Assembly (NCBI RefSeq): GCF_020080835.1
Contig: NC_058160.1
Coordinates: 26,461,152-26,525,151, forward strand
Length of the DNA stretch: 64,000 nt
Direction: 5' to 3'
From: Cotesia glomerata
Taxonomy: Eukaryota; Arthropoda; Insecta; Hymenoptera; Braconidae
In this document: positions 60,720 to 64,000 of the stretch, one piece after another
Layout: every line of letters starts with the position of its first letter
How positions within the stretch are numbered: position 1 is the stretch's first letter
Position numbers and translations under genes: made by a program
Notes under the pieces: generated by a model
The model's database searches: none
The model's input: only the letters and a program-made list of their open reading frames with translations
What the model was told of the DNA's origin: nothing

Positions 60720-62831
60720 ATGTTCTACTGGGTAAGTTTTTCTTTTTTTAATTTTTAATTTAATTTTTTGGTGATAATAATACTAAATTCAGCAAACATC
60801 TGATGATTTTTGAAATTTTTATAACAAAATTGTGAATAAAAAGAAACTATTTTTAAGAATTCACACAAATTTTTTTTAATTCTAAAAATGAAATTTTTTT
60901 CATGATTATTTAATTGTTATATAAATCGTAAAAGTTATTTCAATTAATATAAATACTTATTAACATTTGAAAATAATTTTTTTCTAAATTTAACTTTAGA
61001 AAGTAAAATAATTTTTTTTTTTAAATTTAAATTAATTTACAGTTTTCAATTTTTAAATAATTTCAATCATTAAAATTATTATTTAAATTGAATTTTTTTT
61101 CTTTTAAAATAATTTTTTTATAAAAAACTCAAAAATTTGAAATTTTAAAATAATTATAAAATTAGTGGAGATTTTATAATTTTTAATTTTATTAAAGAAA
61201 TAAATTAGTATTAAAAAAATATTTCATAAAAATTTCATTCATAATTTTTTTAAATTTTTATGAAATGTTATTTTATTTTTTCTTACAATAAATTGTTAAA
61301 ATTCTTTAAATTATCAAATTTTTTCTCTTTATACTGAATTTAAACAATAATTAAAATATTATCATTTATTCAGATCATATCAGCAGCGTTGATCGCAAGT
61401 GCATCGGCGTCTCCGTACAGAAATCCGCCATGCAACTGGGCTATTATGTGCTCTCCAAGCCAAATCAACACCGTCAGCGGGGATGATCTGATAACCATGA
61501 ACACTTATCAAACCATCCCCATGCCTGTAAGTCCTGTGGACAATTCAAAAACCGAAATTTCGACAAGTACTAAAACGTCTTCCGGTAACGCAGATTTTGA
61601 TTCCTCCCAAATCAAATATTTCATGGACTATTTTAACCACACTGTAACCACGTCCGTCCCACCTACAACTACAATTACTGAAGCACCAAAGCCCCAATTC
61701 TCAGAAGCTGAGATGGAAATGATTTTTAAATCTTTTACGAGATACTTCAAAGATTATTTTTTTTCCGCAAAAGCTCCATCTACGACCACAACTGAAGCTA
61801 CAGAACCTAAAACCAACCAGTACCGTACAATCGATACTAAAATTTTGAGAGGACACACCAACTCTTCCGGTAACGCAGATTTTGATTTCTCCCAAATCAA
61901 AGATTTCATGGACTATTTTAGCCACACTGTAACCAAGCCCGTCCCACCTACAACTACAATTACTGAAGCACCAAAGCCCCAATTCTCAGAAGCTGAGATG
62001 GAAATGATTTTTAAATCTTTTACGAGATACTTCAAAGATTATTTTTCTTCCGCAAAAGCTCCATCTACGACCACAACTGAAGCTCCAGAACCTAAAACCA
62101 ACCAGTACCGTACAATCGATACTAAAATTTTGAGAGGACAGACCAACTCTTTCGAAAACTCCCAAAAAATTTCGGGCAAATTTGCCGGCGAGGAAAAATT
62201 CGACTCTATGGCTTGGAAAAAATCATTCGCCGACCATCCAGAGCTTTGGGAAAAATACTTGGCTTACCGTAAGGACCACACCGTTTCTCAACCTAACTTC
62301 GGTCCTTCTTTCAAAAAAGCACCCGAAAATCCGGAACCCTGCGATGAAGAAACTAAACAATTCGCCCTCAATAATAAAGATTTGATCTCGGTATTTTCAC
62401 CAATAACTACTATTGCTCCAGCACCAGCATCATCTCAACCAACTGTCATCAAGACTATTTCAGGATCCCAGGGTGTTGGACGTATTAAATCAACTACTTC
62501 CAGCATCATGCAATACATCTCTGAAAATAAACCCACTGGGTATAGAATGATTTCTGGCGAGAACTTGTTCAAGGTACCTCACACTTCCTCGGCTGACTTG
62601 AACCAATTAACTCAAATAAAAAAAGTCCCGACTTTTCAACAAAATCCTTGTGAATTCTCATTGACTGGAACCTTTAGATTTATTCCCTGTAATAATTTGA
62701 TGAACCAAGAAACTGTTGTGCAGAAAACTATTCCTATTATCAATTCCGCGGAAACATACAAATTCGAGAGTCCATTTGAATTTTCTAACGCCAACAACGG
62801 ATTTGAAATTAAAGAAGCTGCAGACTACTAA
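60720..62831 (+). CDS. unrecognised secreted protein with a 95-residue tandem duplication
   Basis: Exons 60720-60731 (MFYW) and 61374-62831; 489 residues. The join gives a signal peptide, MFYWIISAALIASASA. I do not recognise a family. Two nearly identical 285-bp units (61578-61862 and 61863-62147) each encode SSGNADFD, FMDYF, a Pro/Thr run (VPPTTTITEAPKP), an acidic-aromatic helix-like stretch (EAEMEMIFKSFTRYFKDYF) and a second Thr-rich linker (APSTTTTEA). The rest has a short basic-aromatic region, Cys pairs (CNWAIMC, PCDEE, NPCEF, FIPCNN) and a Ser/Thr-rich middle. The Thr-rich linkers suggest O-glycosylation. Gene structure matches CP-B to CP-E (4-codon first exon, phase-0 intron), but the 18-residue motif is absent. 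A cuticle or extracellular matrix role is a guess from context. Confidence 0.85.
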
Positions 62832-62900
62832 ATAATTTTTATTTTATGATCAAGTTTTTTTTAGTTTGTGAAATCAAGTATTTTTTAGAAATGTATCAAA

Positions 62901-62906
62901 AATAAA
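62901..62906 (+). terminator. poly(A) signal of the secreted repeat protein gene
   Basis: AATAAA 70 bases after the stop. Confidence 0.55.
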
Positions 62907-62931
62907 TTTAATAAATTTGAAATTTTTAAAT

Positions 62932-63706
62932 TTGGTCTTTTGATTTTTGTAATAAAATTTTTGGGAATTAATTTTAAATTAATAATGATTGATTAAATTA
63001 AATTTTTTTAATGACATATTTTGAGATGATGTAAATGATAAATGTTGCATAATAGTAATTTACTTAGGAGAAAGATAAAATATAGCTTCGCGACAGAACA
63101 AAATAGCGAGTTACACCCATTGAATAAAACGGCAACGACATCCGTAATAAATAAAATCTTAAATATTTGTAATAAATAAAAAATAATTTAAAAGAGATAC
63201 TGATATATTAAGAAATTGTATTAAACATTTAACGATAGTGGTACACAGACTCATAATACAATAGACATTCCAGAGCAATATCCGCCTCCGTAGGACACGC
63301 CTTTGTCACACAATCTTTTCTGCATTAATGAATGAACCTCGAAACATTTTAGTACACACTTATATATTACACTCTTTGCCACAATCGCTAAGTCCGAGTT
63401 AATATTAGTGTAAGTGTAAGTATTATATATTATATATGATGTATTAACTCACTTTCTTAGTCATTATTTTTATACTACTGCAATCTTTATTCAATTTTAG
63501 TTTGCATCATACATGAGTGAGAATTTTATTAATCATCAGCCCAATAAATTAGTTTTTTTCTTTTAACATTTTTTTAATTAACTTATCATTGAATTTTGGG
63601 AAAAATGATAATTTATTTTTAATTTTAGTCTTAAAATAAATTTTATTTATTTTGATAATAATTTATTATTAAGTTCAAATTTTTTTAGTTAATTTCAAAA
63701 ATTATC

Positions 63707-63750
<44 letters not shown>

Positions 63751-64000
63751 TTATTTTTAATTTTAGGCTTAAAATAAATTTTATTTATTTTGATAACAAT
63801 TTATTATTAAGTTCAAATTTTGTTAGTTAATTTCAAAAATTATATTAATAATAATAATAATAATATTTTAAAATTTAGTTTTAAAATTAATATTAAAAAA
63901 AATTAATTAATATTTTAAAATATAGTTTTAAAATATTTTACATTTTCGTAATCTATTTTTCAATAAAAAAAAAAAAAATTAAGTTTAATTTGAACCAAAT
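62932..64000. other. AT-rich 3' flank
   Basis: No gene is seen. It holds an (AAT)n run at about 63709-63750 and a ~137-bp tandem repeat (AATTTATTTTTAATTTTAG recurs at about 63612 and 63749). Confidence 0.5.

Overview
This is an AT-rich animal nuclear segment with spliced genes. It is clearly insect, because it holds a cluster of cuticle protein genes. The very low GC, the style of the cuticle proteins and the many short palindromic repeats suggest a hymenopteran, possibly a parasitoid wasp; the order and family are inference.

Layout. (1) 1-8.2 kb, + strand: the 3' part of a polypyrimidine tract-binding protein gene (PTB, Drosophila hephaestus orthologue), seven exons from late RRM2 through RRM4. 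It includes a 34-nt exon matching the exon that vertebrate PTBP genes skip to regulate themselves. (2) 8.2-22.7 kb: 3' flank and gene desert with several palindromic elements. (3) 22.7-25.1 kb, - strand: a three-exon RR-1 chitin-binding cuticle protein gene. (4) 26.0-36.1 kb: a ~10.15 kb composite element with 116-bp terminal inverted repeats. It is inserted in the last codons of a cuticle gene (36.1-36.6 kb, -). Its left repeat supplies the first exon of a broken cysteine-peptidase-like gene, and it carries nested repeats and a probable solo LTR. (5) 36-57 kb: five genes for secreted cuticle proteins built on the 18-residue motif (core DGxVxDTPEVA.AKA.H): CP-A (-), CP-B (+), CP-C (+), CP-D (+), CP-E (-). 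CP-B to CP-E share a tiny 4-5 codon first exon and a phase-0 intron inside the signal peptide; CP-B and CP-C also share a 5' leader. (6) 60.7-62.8 kb, +: an unrecognised secreted 489-aa protein with a near-identical 95-residue internal duplication.

The cuticle genes each have a TATA box close to the start codon and probably act together in building exoskeleton. The introns and spacers are filled with small palindromic, TA-flanked non-autonomous elements. A ~1.5 kb inverted duplication (47.3-48.8 kb against 51.5-53.2 kb) gives natural filled and empty sites that fix the ends of two of these families. Exon coordinates were worked out by hand from splice consensus and reading frame. Family names rest on recognised protein motifs, not on a database search.
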